Source: Lolium rigidum (taxonomy: Eukaryota; Streptophyta; Magnoliopsida; Poales; Poaceae). From it: a stretch of 64,000 nt of DNA. The DNA lies in contig NC_061510.1 in the NCBI RefSeq assembly GCF_022539505.1, forward strand, positions 393,372,249 through 393,436,248, in the 5' to 3' direction. The notes beneath the pieces are model-generated. The model was not told the DNA's origin. It saw nothing but the letters and a program-made list of their open reading frames with translations, and did no database searches. The position numbers and the translations under genes were made by a program. Shown here in pieces: positions 32,539 to 42,974 of this stretch. Position 1 is the first letter of the stretch, and each line of letters opens with the position of its first letter.

Positions 32539-33760
32539 CAAGAGCAACATATATGGACAAACGTGGCGATGCCGATCCGTGTGATCGGCCCCAAAGATCT
32601 ATGGAGGAACATTGCAAAACCTTCATTGAGCGATTCAATCAACATGGAGGCCGATTCCAGCAATCGGCCAAAATTATCCTCACCATACGCTCCGCCTCGT
32701 GTTCAACGTCGATCTAATGGGCAGACGGTTTTACGTCGGCCGATGAGCTGGAAAAGTCAACATTGGTCCTAACGGAGCCGACGTTCAAATACGAGTGCCT
32801 TGGCTAACTACGGAGCCGATATCCGCGAGCTACTCGGCAGATTCGGCTTGGGGGCACCTAATCGGATGAACATGTGCGATACATGTGCAGTGAAATATTG
32901 GGGGCCGATAGAAAAATCGGCCAGTAAAAAAATTCTCATGATATACAGCCGATGCACGGACATCGACTTTAGAGCTAAGAAACAAAGCCGATGCACAGCC
33001 ATCGACTCTAGTACAATTACACAGGATCTACCCGCTGCGTGTTCAAGACACGGATGGCCTTCTGCTTCCTGGAGCGAGTGAACAATGAGAGCTTCCTCAG
33101 CGACAATGAGCCGATTTTGGTGCCAGAACCTTCTCTTCGAGGACTTCCAACCCTTTGCGCAAGGTCGCCGGCTCAGCGAGCATCGTCGAAGCGTCGCTTT
33201 GGCATGCAGGGCAGCCTTTTGCTCATAAGCCGTTGATGTTTCGTCTACAATATCGGCTTTCAACGGAAGAAAAGGTGATCGATGGTGGCAAGATTGGCTG
33301 GCTCTGCATGGTGGCTGTCTCAGAATTGCCTGAGTTCAAAACCCTTTGTCTGATCTGTGCGTCCTCACCGCTATCCTCGCCTTGACTGAGGCTCGGGGGG
33401 CAGCTGACCTGGTAGATGCTCTGTTTTTAGAAGCCGATTGGGGTGTCATCTGCTGGTCCTGCGTCGCAACCTTCTTCAAAGATGGTGAGTTCTTGCAGAA
33501 GAGGATCACTGGAGCTGGTGGGAGGAATTTAAGGGCTCTCTTGAAGGCAAGGGTCTTCCATATTATCCACCAGGTCTCAAAGTCATCAGTCGAAGAGTTG
33601 AAGGATAGATTGTGAAGGACCGATGCGTTGCCATCGGCTCATTGAGCATTGGCTAAGTGGACAATCGGCAAAGTCAGTATGAGGGGAAATCGGCTAAATT
33701 AGCTTAAAGGAAATCGGCAAAATCAAATTGGGGGAAATTCTTCATTGATAAACATGATTT
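32539..33760. other. Internal non-coding region of the gag-protease Gypsy element
   Basis: No ORF recognised. The stretch, and 33600-33730 after it, is dotted with the hexamer ATCGGC or its complement GCCGAT. Pol is replaced by this sequence. Confidence 0.6.
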
Positions 33761-33900
33761 CTTACATAAAGAGCTGATTGCTCTCAAAAGGAAGTACTAG
33801 GGGATACATTGCCCCATCTACTACTACTGATCCTATGCTAAGGGTCCTATCTACGGGCCGTCGCCGCCCTCGTCGCCGCCGCCGTCGCCGCCGGCCGGCG

Positions 33901-34359
33901 CTACTCCCGGCGGGCTCGTCGTCGCTGCCGCGGCCGGCCGCCGGCAGGGCCCTCGGTGTCCTCGTCCTCCTCGTCAGCGTCGTCGTCGTCGCTGTCGAAG
34001 TCGCTGAGGTTCCCCGGCCAGCGGCAGAAGCGCTTGGCCGGCGGTTCATCGGAGGAGGTGTCGTCCTCCTCCTCCTCCTCCTCGGAGGAGGTGAAGTCAT
34101 CCCAGGAGAAGCGATCGTCATCGCTCTCCTCCTCCGTTTCCCCGTCGGCAAGGAAGCGGAGGTCACTTTCCCCGTCGGTCGAGGACTTGTCGTCCTCGGA
34201 CCGGACGGAGAAGTCGTGGACTCGGACTCCTCCCCGGCTTCGATGGCGCGGCGGATGTTGGCCGCATGGGCCTCCTCCGGGTCCCACTCCGGCGTCGGCT
34301 CGCGGGAGGAGGAGGATTGGGTGGAAAGACCCGATGAGGCGAGAGGAGGAAGAAGACAT
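33901..34359 (-). CDS. Antisense acidic Ser/Asp/Glu-rich ORF inside the Gypsy element, unknown function
   Basis: A 152-codon ORF on the strand opposite to gag starts MSSSSSRLIGSF. Residues about 45-135 are very acidic: SVRSEDDKSSTDGESD, SSEEEEEEDDTSSDEP, then LSDFDSDDDDADEEDEDTEG; the end is basic (RPRQRRRARRE). A TATA-like TTTATTTAA (34425-34433) lies about 70 bases upstream. I recognise it as a recurrent antisense ORF in grass Gypsy elements of this type, with the first 40 residues probably frameshifted relative to relatives. The composition would suit a disordered nuclear protein, but this is only inference. Not a shadow of gag: there is no sense ORF of comparable quality. Confidence 0.5.
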   Translation of the reverse strand: MSSSSSRLIGSFHPILLLPRADAGVGPGGGPCGQHPPRHRSRGGVRVHDFSVRSEDDKSSTDGESDLRFLADGETEEESDDDRFSWDDFTSSEEEEEEDDTSSDEPPAKRFCRWPGNLSDFDSDDDDADEEDEDTEGPAGGRPRQRRRARRE

Positions 34360-34424
34360 GGTGGCGCAGGAGGGCTTTTGGAGTGCTAATGCGAAGGGGA
34401 TGAAGAAGCAAACTGTTTGGAGCG

Positions 34425-34433
34425 GTTAAATAA
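34425..34433 (-). promoter_or_regulatory. TATA-like box for the antisense ORF
   Basis: The minus strand reads TTTATTTAA, 66 bases before the ATG at 34359. It would give an antisense transcript starting near the right LTR. Confidence 0.4.
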
Positions 34434-34637
34434 AAGGGGATATAGTGGAGATTCAATGCCACAGCAGCTTCGAGGAAGTGGTGCCCAACGGAAAAAAATT
34501 GCCAGGTCACGCGGAGAAGTGGAGGAGGCAAGGCATCATGATGAAGGATATCGCGGCGGTTCCGCTCGCCACGACATGACCCGACGAAGAAAAAACGAGT
34601 GATTTTGGAATTGTCATTTCCAAAACCAGGGGGCATG

Positions 34638-35798
34638 TGTTATCACCAGAATTTGACCGGATCAGAGGTGGGCCGCGATTGAAGATGGGCTTGAAGGATA
34701 TACATGGAAGAAATACATGAATCGGCCTTATATGCAAAGTTTGGGCTAGTTTGCCCATGTATCTGTAACTATAGTAGGATACGTGTCGATTAGATAGAGT
34801 TTGGCTCGTGCCCGGTTGGGATTATTCCCACGTTAGAAAGTCTACGGACTATAAATATGTATCTAGGGTTTATGAAATAAACAACAATCACGTTCACCAC
34901 AAACCAATCTAGGCGCATCGCCAACTCCCTTGTCTCGAGGGTTTCTTCCGGGTAAGCATCATGCTGCCTAGATCGCATCTTGCGATCTAGGCAACACACG
35001 TTTATTCGTTGTTCATGCGTTGCTCGTGCTGAAGCCTTGTTGATGGCGAGCAACGTAGTTATCATAGATGTGTTAGGGTTAGCATTGTTTCATAGTATCA
35101 TATGCTTTCGTTCGTGCAACCCTTAGACGTCTAGCCGCCCTTACACCTATCTTAGGTGTAAGGGCGGCACCCCGCTTGATCATTATTTAGTAGATCCGAT
35201 CCGTTATGATTGCTCCTTGTTCTTCAAGGATTAGTTTAATATCTGCATAGTTAGGCCTTACAAACGGGTTGAAGGATCCAGTAGCGCGTAGGGTGTAGTT
35301 TGCTAGCCCTAGACAGGATGTTCCAGGGATCAACTTCATGTTGGTTTTTAGGCCTTGTCTAGGGTCGGTTTACGATCACCGTGCGTGGCCGCCAGGCTCA
35401 ATCACGAGTTGGATGTTCCGATTATGTGGTGAAAACCCTAAATCGTAGTAGGTCGTTTTAGCTTTATTTTGATCAAGCAGGACCGCCATATATTCGTACA
35501 CCTCGTACGGATCATGGGTGGATCGGCTCCTTGAGCCGATTCACAGGACAACCTGAGAGCCAATCGAGGCTCGTATTTAATGTTTACGTGTATGCCATGC
35601 AGGAAACTAAGCGAGGCAAATCCAACACCTTCCTGACCAGGTATAGGTCAGGTGGCACACCCTTGCACCAGCATCGGACGTGCGTGCCGAGTTTGCGGGC
35701 CGTCGCTCGGAGGGACCAGGGCCAGCCGCAGTCCTGGGAGCCTCCCGGCTCTACTGTGTTGCCCGTCGCTGCTCGCCGGTGGGTTTTTGACCGCAACA
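34638..35798 (+). repeat. 3' LTR of the gag-protease Gypsy element
   Basis: 1161 bp, the uninterrupted version of the LTR, with the same TATA box and both hairpins (second one at 35134-35168). It is followed directly by the target duplication GTTGT. Confidence 0.92.
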
Positions 35799-35803
35799 GT
35801 TGT

Positions 35804-36452
35804 AGGCGATGATGAGTGGCACACGACCTCAAAGAGCTGCTTTAAATTAATAAAGCCCAGAATGGCCACCGTTAGAACAACAGTTACAACAACCTTTGTT
35901 GATACCAGCTTACAAAAACAGCACATCAAAACAACAGAGAGAGAAATAGACAAGCTACACTAGCTATAATTAATCACTAGATAGAAGGCTTGAACTTGTC
36001 GAGAAGGCCTAGTAATCTGTTGGGAGGGCGCGAAGCTGAAACTGACCAAAACCAACAAATCTCTCTTGGCAATAGGGCACATCTATGACTGAAGAATCGA
36101 AGTAGTCTTCCTGCCTCGAGAAAATGAAGGAGGAGGGCTAAAAGGAGATGCCTCCAAGGAGGAGAACGGTGCCCAAGGGCGTCATCGTCACCTGCAATGG
36201 CGAAGCCTTGCTGACACCAACCCTAAAGACACAACCTTGACACTCATCCAACGATACATCGCGCCTACAGCAATAAGAGAAACCACCGGCATCACCCGTG
36301 GCATGACGCCACCTAAGACAACCACCCCTGGGTTTCTAGGTAGCCAACCGAACTGGAGGAGATAGGGCCGCCGACCACCGGATGAGAGCACCAGGTTGAC
36401 CACAGGCCCCAGCCTGGGGCGCGAGGAGAGCACGGGCCAGCGCCAACGTGGA
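35804..36452 (-). other. Retroposon-like remnant, no gene
   Basis: Continues the sequence interrupted at 27204. TTTAAATTAATAAAGC near 35840 resembles a reversed LINE 3' end. The rest is GC-moderate without a recognised domain. It appears to resume at 37508-37600. Confidence 0.35.
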
Positions 36453-37507
36453 CAGTGGCGAAGCTAGCAGGTGTTAGGGTGAGGCATGCCCCACCCTAAC
36501 ATTTCATCCTAACACATATCTTATTGAGAAAAAATAGGAAAATTTAAAAATCTTGCAATGGTGATGCAAGATTCTCCGGTTAATATGGCATTCAGAAGGG
36601 ATCTTCTAGGCCCCAGACTAGAATCATGGAATACTTTGCTGCAACAGATGTGGTTAGATGGAATCTAAGTGAGAGTGGAAAATTCTCAGTAGATTCAATG
36701 TATAAAGCATTAATCAAATCAGATACGCCAGTATTTACCAATAAAAAAATCTGGTCTATGAAGATACCACTAAAAACAAAGATATTTACTTGGTATCTTC
36801 GTAGGGGGATAATTCTTACTAAGGATAATCTTGTAAAGCGTAATTGGCAAGGTAGTAAAAAGTGTGTCTTTTTTCATCATGATGAGACAATTAACCATCT
36901 TATTTTCAACTGTCAATTTGCGAGATCTATATGGTCAATAACCCAAATAGGTTCGACCTTGTATCCTCCTCAGAGTGTTGCCAATTTTTTTGGTGGCTGG
37001 CTCAATGGGGTAGATCGTAGGTATAAAAATTTTATTAGGGTGGGGGCGATTGCCATTATTTGGTCGCTTTGACTATGTAGAAATGACAAGATTTTTCATG
37101 ATACTAATTCTTCATGTTTGCAGGTTATCTACCGATCCACCGCTTTGCTCCGTTCGTGGTCCTTGCTTCAGAAGTCAGAGAGCCCCGAGACCTCTTTATG
37201 GAGGTTTCTACACGGTTGGAGGATGTGGCGAAGGATATTTTTTCCCAACATGAATGGCGGCGTAATCTAAGGATAGAGTCCTCGGAGTCTTAGCTGTCCT
37301 TCCATGTTTTAGTCCTTCAGTGTTGGTTTTTATATACCTTGTGTGTGTGCTACTATGACACTTTGTGAGTGTGCGGCTGTGTGCATCTTGTTATTCAGAG
37401 GCCGGGTGTAATACTTAAAAGTAATGAAAACGCCCTTTATCGAAAAATATATACACTAGGTTATATTGGTTCTTTCACCCTAAGAAAATTTTCTAGATCC
37501 GCCACTG
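36453..37507. mobile_element. hAT-like TIR element split by a LINE fragment
   Basis: CAGTGGCGAAGCTAG at the left and CTAGATCCGCCACTG at the right are inverted copies of the CAGTGGCGGAGC-type end of hAT MITEs. The flanking 8 bp do not match, so the ends or the duplication have decayed. A LINE 3' fragment (about 36570-37446) sits inside. Confidence 0.55.
36570..37446 (+). pseudogene. LINE 3' end with zf-RVT domain
   Basis: From 36626 a 148-codon ORF reads VVRWNLSESGKFSVDSMYKA, IWSMKIPLKTKIFTWYLRRG, then CVFFHHDETINHLIFNCQFA: the zinc-binding reverse transcriptase (zf-RVT) tail of plant LINEs. A stop follows WSL at 37072, and the frame continues with LCRNDKIFHDTN to about 37255. The 3' region ends in CCCTTTATCGAAAAA, the usual LINE tail. 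The reverse transcriptase itself is absent, so this is a 5'-truncated copy plus one nonsense change. Confidence 0.85.
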
Positions 37508-37657
37508 GCCGCAGAGCAAAGGACTCCGGCGGTGCCACCGCCAGCCAAGACGGGGAAGATCCCTAGCTCCCGGCCGCCCCCCTCGGCTCCTGTCTTAAGC
37601 TGAAGTGCACCCTTTCCCTAAATTTTGATAAGCACCGCACAATTTAGACAAAATAAT

Positions 37658-37930
37658 CTAATTGTTGAGCATTCCCTCAAAAAAAATAAAAACTTGCTGA
37701 TCACTCCGGGAATCCCATATTTTAAGATCGACCTGGATCGGCTTCGACGAATGGCTGAAGGTGGCGGTGCCCTGGTTATGGGCGGTTGTATTCAGGGTTA
37801 AGGCACCAAGCTGGCGGGTCAACTGGAGAAGCCGTAGGATGGTGCAGGGAAGTGAGATTGTGGGGAACAGAGCTGCGGCAAGGACGGAGGAGGGCGAGGT
37901 GGCGGCTAAGGCGCTACTGGCGGTAGACAT
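37658..37930 (-). pseudogene. Duplicated first-exon-like ORF, possible plastid transit peptide
   Basis: From the ATG at 37930 the frame reads MSTASSALAATSPSSVLAAA and then an LLQLTRQLG stretch. The Ala/Ser/Thr-rich, acid-free start resembles a plastid transit peptide. Related copies occur at 63416-63634 (same strand) and, inverted, at 45051-45143. About 700 bases upstream are conserved with the copies too, so a promoter plus first exon was duplicated. No mature protein domain follows. The function of the parent gene is unknown. I regard it as a fragment. Confidence 0.35.
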
Positions 37931-38580
37931 CCGCCGTTGTTTACTCCGATTGTACGATTCATGTTCCCGACGGAGCACCTGGTTTCTCGGCTCCAACTTA
38001 TCCCCTGAATAGCTCGATCGATCTGTGGATAAGAGCAAAATGGCCACATGGCAGCGGCCGGTGATAATGAAAAAACTAAACAGTGGATGTGCCTAACAGC
38101 AATGATCGATGTATCGGCACCTCCGTCTGTCTGTGCAATGTAATTCAGATCAGAGCCAACGCTCTACTAGTAAATCTTATCTCTTGCTTCATTTGACGAG
38201 ATGGTAGCCTGAATTTCTTTTCCAAGTTGCAAGTTGCATGTTGCTACCTGGATAAGGTTGGCGATCTTACTTGTCAGTTGTCTCATTAGTGTCACTATTT
38301 TCAACTCATTTTTTGACCGTATCATCTACTCAAATTATTTGGGGATCATTTATATTATTCAGGAGTCTGGTGGGCGATGTGGTATGAGGAGTCCATCAGG
38401 ATAGGAGCCAAACAAGATAACAAGAGGTGAAGTGCAGCCGTGCAGGTCATCTGCTCATCATGTGCGGCGGCTAGCCGAGTGAGACCGGTCTCCATCGTCT
38501 TGAGCTGCAAGTAAGGAAGCCCCGGCCGCCCACTGATCATGGATCGCACCGTTGATCATCCACAGCTTTGGTCCAAGCAA
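37760..38580. repeat. Segmental duplication, copy A, part 1
   Basis: Aligns by eye with 53453-53520 plus 54411-54472 plus 56874-57540 (copy B), and from about 37760 to 38240 with 63490-64000 (copy C). Shared anchors are CACATGGCAGCGGCCGG, CCTAACAGCAATGAT and GATCATGGAT-CACCGTT-type blocks. Copy A lacks the insertions found in copy B. Confidence 0.8.
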
Positions 38581-38766
38581 TTTTTTTTTTTATCATCTGG
38601 GCTCACTGAAGTGACAGATGCTGCTGCGTGCTCACTGACGCTTCGCCACACAAGGGCATGGCCAGGCTGGGCCCCTGTGCTTCTAGAAGCTTTATCCTCT
38701 TGGGCTGATAAGCTGTCATTTAGGAGTGAACATTTTGTGTTGGAGAATGGAGTGATGTGCCAAAGG

Positions 38767-38870
38767 TAAATACTCCCTCCGTCACATAAAAATATCTCAA
38801 CTTTATCAAAATTTGGATATATCTAAGTAGATAGATACATCTTTTTTTTGACAAAGTTTAAACACTTTTG
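38767..38870. mobile_element. Partial Stowaway MITE
   Basis: TACTCCCTCCGTCACATAAA starts here, followed by the typical GATATATCTAAGTAGATAGA core. The right terminus is not recognisable. Confidence 0.6.
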
Positions 38871-38937
38871 ATGGAACGGTTGGTGTACTCCGAGGCGCAC
38901 TAGCTTCGACTGCATCAGTGCATGGTGGCAATATGAT

Positions 38938-39470
38938 AAAAAGCATCTCTAACCGATCCTTAAATTTTCCTTCATAGTATGCCACGGAATAGATGTTTTA
39001 GGTTTAAAAAATCGCAGAAAAATTGAGCGAAAAACTGCAAACATTAACCAGGCAGATCATCCAAATTCAAATGCGATCAATTGCATATAAACATCAAAAC
39101 AAACCAAGCAACATCTCCACTACTAAGCCTAACCTAATTGACAAAAACTCGGCGCCGGATACATCACCGGGGCCTGCGGTCACCGGCGCCTGCGGGAGCT
39201 ATAACGACGATGACGAGCTCACTCACTCGTCATTAGAGATGTTGAGCCAGCCCTGCAGCACCATTGCACGGCCCACATGTCCTCGCTTGTATTGGTGAAG
39301 AACACAAGTGTCGCGTCGTCCTTGTTCTGGCGCTGAAGCTCGTTGGTGACCATCGTGACGAGGGAGCGTTGGCGGGCCCTCCGCGTCCAACCCTCCTCGT
39401 CCGAGGAGAACCTAGGCGAGAGAGCGGGCGCTAGTACTAGAACTCAGAATATCGGAGTCGGGGCAGGTAT
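38938..39470 (-). mobile_element. Truncated Harbinger-like remnant
   Basis: GCATCTCTAACCGATCC at the left resembles a Harbinger MITE end (GAGCATCT type). No matching right end was found. The minus strand contains a decayed ELQRQNKDDATLVFFTN-like reading frame without recognised domain. Confidence 0.35.
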
Positions 39471-39499
39471 CAACACCTCCTAGCCATTCGGGCTATGCC

Positions 39500-40440
39500 C
39501 TCGGTTTGATTCTGTGCATGGACTGCACATTCCCTGGAAAAGGAGTGATTGGCTCGGTGGAGAATCAACTTGGCTAATAGGGAAAGATTTATGGCATATT
39601 TGGTTGCTCACGGAGTTGTTTCTCTTCTTTAATTGTTGTCGTATAAACCGTTTGTTTGGCTGCCCATCAAAAAATCTTACCTGCAATGCACACTTCTTAA
39701 AGCACCCCACAACCCGCATGAGGGGGTACGCTCGATTTGGCCGTTTTCAGCTAACCTCTATGGGGAAACCCTGCCTGAGCTCATGTGAGGGGCAGATGGA
39801 AGGAGCTCGCGCATCCGCAAAAACTTCCAGGAGAAATTCGGTCACCTCCCGCCGATCTGCACCGCTTATTTATATCGCTCCACCTCGCTATCAAATCCCG
39901 CGCCACCAGTTTTCCCCCTTGGAGCTCTCCATCCAGGAAATCTTCTTTGCCAACGATCAGGTAAGCGGCGCCATCCACTCCGTCTTATGGAGCTCCGTCG
40001 CGGCAAGTCTTCTTTGACCACTTCTCCGAGACGTCGTATTCCTTGTCCGCCGGTCAGAGCGTTGTGAGTAACAATGAACCCTAGCTTTGGTAGGTCAAAT
40101 GTGTTAGCATAAGGTAGCTTAGGTCTGTTAGCTTTGATAGCTTAGAACTGTTAGATTTGCTATTAGATTATGTGCTACATAAGTTAGTTTTATGTTGCAA
40201 TTGTCTAAAACCCATTCTATGTTGTGTAAACTTATCATATAGCTTAAGAGGTAACCCTGTCATGGCAACTGCATGTAACCAAACAACTGATAATTAGTTA
40301 GTCGTAAGGAAAATTTCAGGCAAAAGCATAGAAAAAATTGTTTGCAACCAAACTAGTGACACTGTGATGTAGAGAAAAAACCGTTGGCAACCGAACTAGT
40401 GGACAATCCATAAATTATTAGCAGCCAAACAGGACATATA
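39500..40440. other. Decayed DNA-transposon-like segment with promoter-like region
   Basis: The plus-strand block 39780-40010 (a TATTTATATCGC TATA-like site, a leader and a GATCAGGTAAGC donor-like site) resembles 57830-58000 in the B copy, where a SANT/Myb-like pseudogene follows. The sequence between 40100 and 40440 repeats CAACCAAAC-type motifs. Here the coding part is missing. Element ends not determined. Confidence 0.4.
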
Positions 40441-40499
40441 TTATATTAAAGGGTTCATTTGCCAAATTCTCCAGATTCAAGAAAGGTATGGCCCTTATT

Positions 40500-41058
40500 G
40501 TTATTATTATTGAGTGGATCTTTATGGAAACCCATGCCACGAAGTCGAGTCGGTGGAAACAAATATAGCACTGTACTGCACCGTCGGAGAGAGAATCGGC
40601 AGCAACGTGGTGTGTATGTGCAACACATGCGAGGCTCGTGCCTCCCTTGCTTCTTGGCAACGTCCTCCTCCCACCGCCCACAACGACGGGCACGACAAAG
40701 AAGAGCCGATGATAGCTAGGCCACGCTAACACCTAACGGTAGCTTAGCTATTTAGAGAGCAAGAATTTCTTTAATCTTGGCTTGGAATCTAATTAAGCAC
40801 CGCGTCAGCTGAGCGGTGGAATCTTAGCACAGGCGTGCATCGTGACGTGCCTCTCTGCTCTTGCTTGAGAGAAGCGTGTTGGAGTATCACTCCCACGACA
40901 ATAACAATGGCTTATGGTGGCTACTGTGCAAGCGTATGGATATAGAAGATTCCTTGGTCATCAAGACACTCCGGAGTATGCACCTGCTTATAGTATGGTT
41001 GAAGAACCGCTGACAGCCGGCATATGGTGACCTTAATTAACGCCTAACGATATACTTA
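40500..41058. repeat. Segmental duplication, copy A, part 2
   Basis: Aligns with about 61800-62336 (copy B); the shared block GTCGGTGGAAACAAATATAG and the later GTTGAAGAACCG and GACCTTAATTAAC motifs anchor it. It continues at 42515-42560 after the B3 element. Confidence 0.75.
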
Positions 41059-41443
41059 GAGCATCTCCAGTCGCGTCCTCCAAACCGTCCCCCAAAGCGA
41101 TTTGGGGCGCGCCGGACAAAAAAAAGCGTTCCAGCCGCGTCCCCCAAAGCCCTTTTTTGTCCGGCGCGCCCCTATATGGTGTCCGGCGCCCCGAGCCCGT
41201 CCCCGTCCCACAGGGGACGCACCGGGCACGCCGGACACAACGAAAGCGAGGCGGGGAGTGGCGGGGCCGACCCGTCGGCGGCACAATTAATTTAAACCTA
41301 ACCGTCGCCTACCTCGCGACGGAAGTTGTCGGCGCGCGGCGACGGTGCGGTTCCCGCAGAGGGCGCAGCCGACGCGTCCCGTCGCGCCTAGCTCTGCGTG
41401 CCGGCGTTAATGAGCGCCACCGCTCCTCCGCCTCCCTCCGGCC

Positions 41444-41451
41444 TATAAAAA
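41444..41451 (+). promoter_or_regulatory. TATA box of the transposon-borne B3 gene
   Basis: TATAAAAA lies 98 bases upstream of the ATG at 41542, leaving a leader of about 65 bases with ACCCTAGCCGCC. Confidence 0.6.
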
Positions 41452-41541
41452 GGGGCGCCTCTCATCGTCCCTCTCACACACAATCCTAGCGCCTCTCTCC
41501 CAAACCCTAGCCGCCACCATCTCTCAACATGACTCGACGCT

Positions 41542-42096
41542 ATGTCTGGTAGAGGCGGAGGCCGACCTCGCGGCCGCGGCCGTGGTCGTGGTCGTGGCCG
41601 CGGCACAGCTGAACGCTCGCCGTCGCCTCCCACGCCGTCGTCTTCATCGTCGGAGATGGACGTGGAGCCGGACGTCCTGTTCGAGTTCGTCCACGTCCTC
41701 AAGGGCGACCCGCGCGGCATCCGGAGGCTGCCGGACTCCTTCGCCGAGTACGTCGGCGGCTTACGCCCGCGCACGATGCATCCGCGGGAGCATTCGTGCG
41801 GCTACCGCCGGTGGATCGTCAAGGCGATCTACGACGCGCGCGGCAAGATGTACCTCAACATCGGCTGGGAGAAGTTCGCGCGCCACCACAGCCTCGAAGC
41901 CGGCTTCATCCTCGTGTTCTCCTACTTCGGCAACAGGGACATGAGCGTCAAGGTCTTCGACGAGAGGCGCTGCCTCCGGGACTACCACGTCGACGGGGAC
42001 GACGACAGCGACCGACGAGGAGGACGACCGAATGAGTGTTGTTTCTTCGCAGCGAATACGTGCACGGAGGTTTCTGCCTGTTCGCCTCATCGGTAG
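41542..42096 (+). CDS. B3 DNA-binding-domain-like protein in a Harbinger-type element
   Basis: A 184-codon ORF. Residues 3-22 are a Gly-Arg tract (PRGRGRGRGRGRG), followed by a Ser/Pro linker. Residues about 47-141 read as a B3 fold: FEFVHVLKGDPRGIRRLPDS, RRWIVKAIYD, KMYLNIGWEKFARHHSLEAG, FILVFSYFGNRDMSVKVFD, which match the late strands of plant B3 domains (GW-F-x-x-x-x-L-x-x-G-x-x-x-F). It should bind DNA in the nucleus, but its target is unknown. The tail after DYHVDGDDD looks frameshifted relative to the second copy, which ends sooner at DNDEEDG. It may be a captured host gene fragment. Confidence 0.7.
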   Translation: MSGRGGGRPRGRGRGRGRGRGTAERSPSPPTPSSSSSEMDVEPDVLFEFVHVLKGDPRGIRRLPDSFAEYVGGLRPRTMHPREHSCGYRRWIVKAIYDARGKMYLNIGWEKFARHHSLEAGFILVFSYFGNRDMSVKVFDERRCLRDYHVDGDDDSDRRGGRPNECCFFAANTCTEVSACSPHR

Positions 42097-42517
42097 AACC
42101 AACAAGGGCACCATCCTCCCGCTGGATTTTCCGAGCTTAGGTGATCTGGGTGTGCCCTCGAGTGTTCTTTCTTAGCAGCGAACACACGAAACCTTCGATG
42201 CACGGCCTAGTTAGGTTTAGTTTCTTTGCAATATTTTATATTTGTGTCCACCATGGTTCAAACTATGTATTAGTTTGTGGAAAACCATGTTCCAAACTGT
42301 GTTTTCGTGTAAACCACGTTCCAAATTATGTATTAGTTTGTGGAAATTGAAATAAAAATGCCAGAAAAATTATTTTAAATGTTTGGGGGCGGCGTTTGGG
42401 GGACGCGGCTGGGGAGCGACGTCCCCCAAACGCGGCACGAACGAAACACGTCCCCCAAACGCTCGATCCGGCGCGGTTTGGGGGACGGTTTGGGGGACGC
42501 GACTGGAGATGCTCTTA

Positions 42518-42970
42518 CTTGCTCCACTAGCTTGAGACTACCCCTATTAGTAAGTACCTATATAAAAGTTGAACAGATTTGCTGAGCTCTCAGCCTTTTC
42601 TTTTCTTTAAATTTGCGCATTAAACAATAGTTCAATCACCCGCCACTAAGTTTTTACCGCAGCATAATGTTTCCGCGATAATACTACGTTATGCGTTAAC
42701 TATTCTGCAGTAGATTTCCGCGAGACTGTAACTAGCTACCTAATTTTTTTGGAAAGCAATTTCCAGGTAAAAATCTCGAACGTTACCTGTAGTTTGATGA
42801 TGTTAACAATGAAATAGATCGTTAACTACCTAATAATAATTCTTTTAGGACTCATATTTCTGCGATGGTACTTTTTCAACATTTCAATCTCAACCATAGT
42901 TCTGGACAATAATTATCCATCAATAATTCTTCGCCAGTGCATAATTCTTCGGTGATAATTTCAAAAAAAT
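42518..42970. other. AT-rich stretch, no gene
   Basis: No gene seen. Its first 45 bases continue copy A of the duplication (GCTCCACTAGCTTGAGAC). Confidence 0.5.
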
Positions 42971-42974
42971 CCAA

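Larger units (their letters stand above)
27205..35798 (+). mobile_element. Gypsy-type LTR retrotransposon, gag-protease only, with antisense ORF
   Basis: LTRs at 27205-29172 and 34638-35798 share the start TGTTATCACCAGAATT and the end GACCGCAACA. A 5-bp target duplication GTTGT flanks the whole (27200-27204 and 35799-35803). The left LTR is 807 bases longer because of an hAT-like insertion. Inside are a gag-protease region (29235-32538), a non-coding stretch and an antisense acidic ORF (33901-34359). There is no reverse transcriptase, RNase H or integrase. GGGGGCATG before the right LTR is the likely polypurine tract. It is a non-autonomous element that moved with proteins supplied by another. 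Confidence 0.92.
41059..42514 (+). mobile_element. PIF/Harbinger-type TIR element carrying a B3-domain gene
   Basis: The ends are inverted: GAGCATCTCCAGTCGCGTCC at the left and GGACGCGACTGGAGATGCTC at the right. TTA is duplicated at 41056-41058 and 42515-42517, as for PIF/Harbinger. The duplicated block at 62331 shows the empty site (GATACTTAATTGCTCC). There is no transposase; the only gene is a B3-domain ORF with its own TATA box. A related element lies at 45151-53413. Confidence 0.9.

Noticed and set aside
33778..34429. Plus-strand Arg/Ser-rich ORFs opposite the acidic antisense ORF
   Set aside because: They mirror the GAG/GAC-rich codons of the antisense ORF. The minus-strand frame has the better start context and family resemblance.
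36445..37515. 8-bp target duplication for the hAT-like element at 36453-37507
   Set aside because: The flanks (AACGTGGA and GCCGCAGA) do not match well enough.
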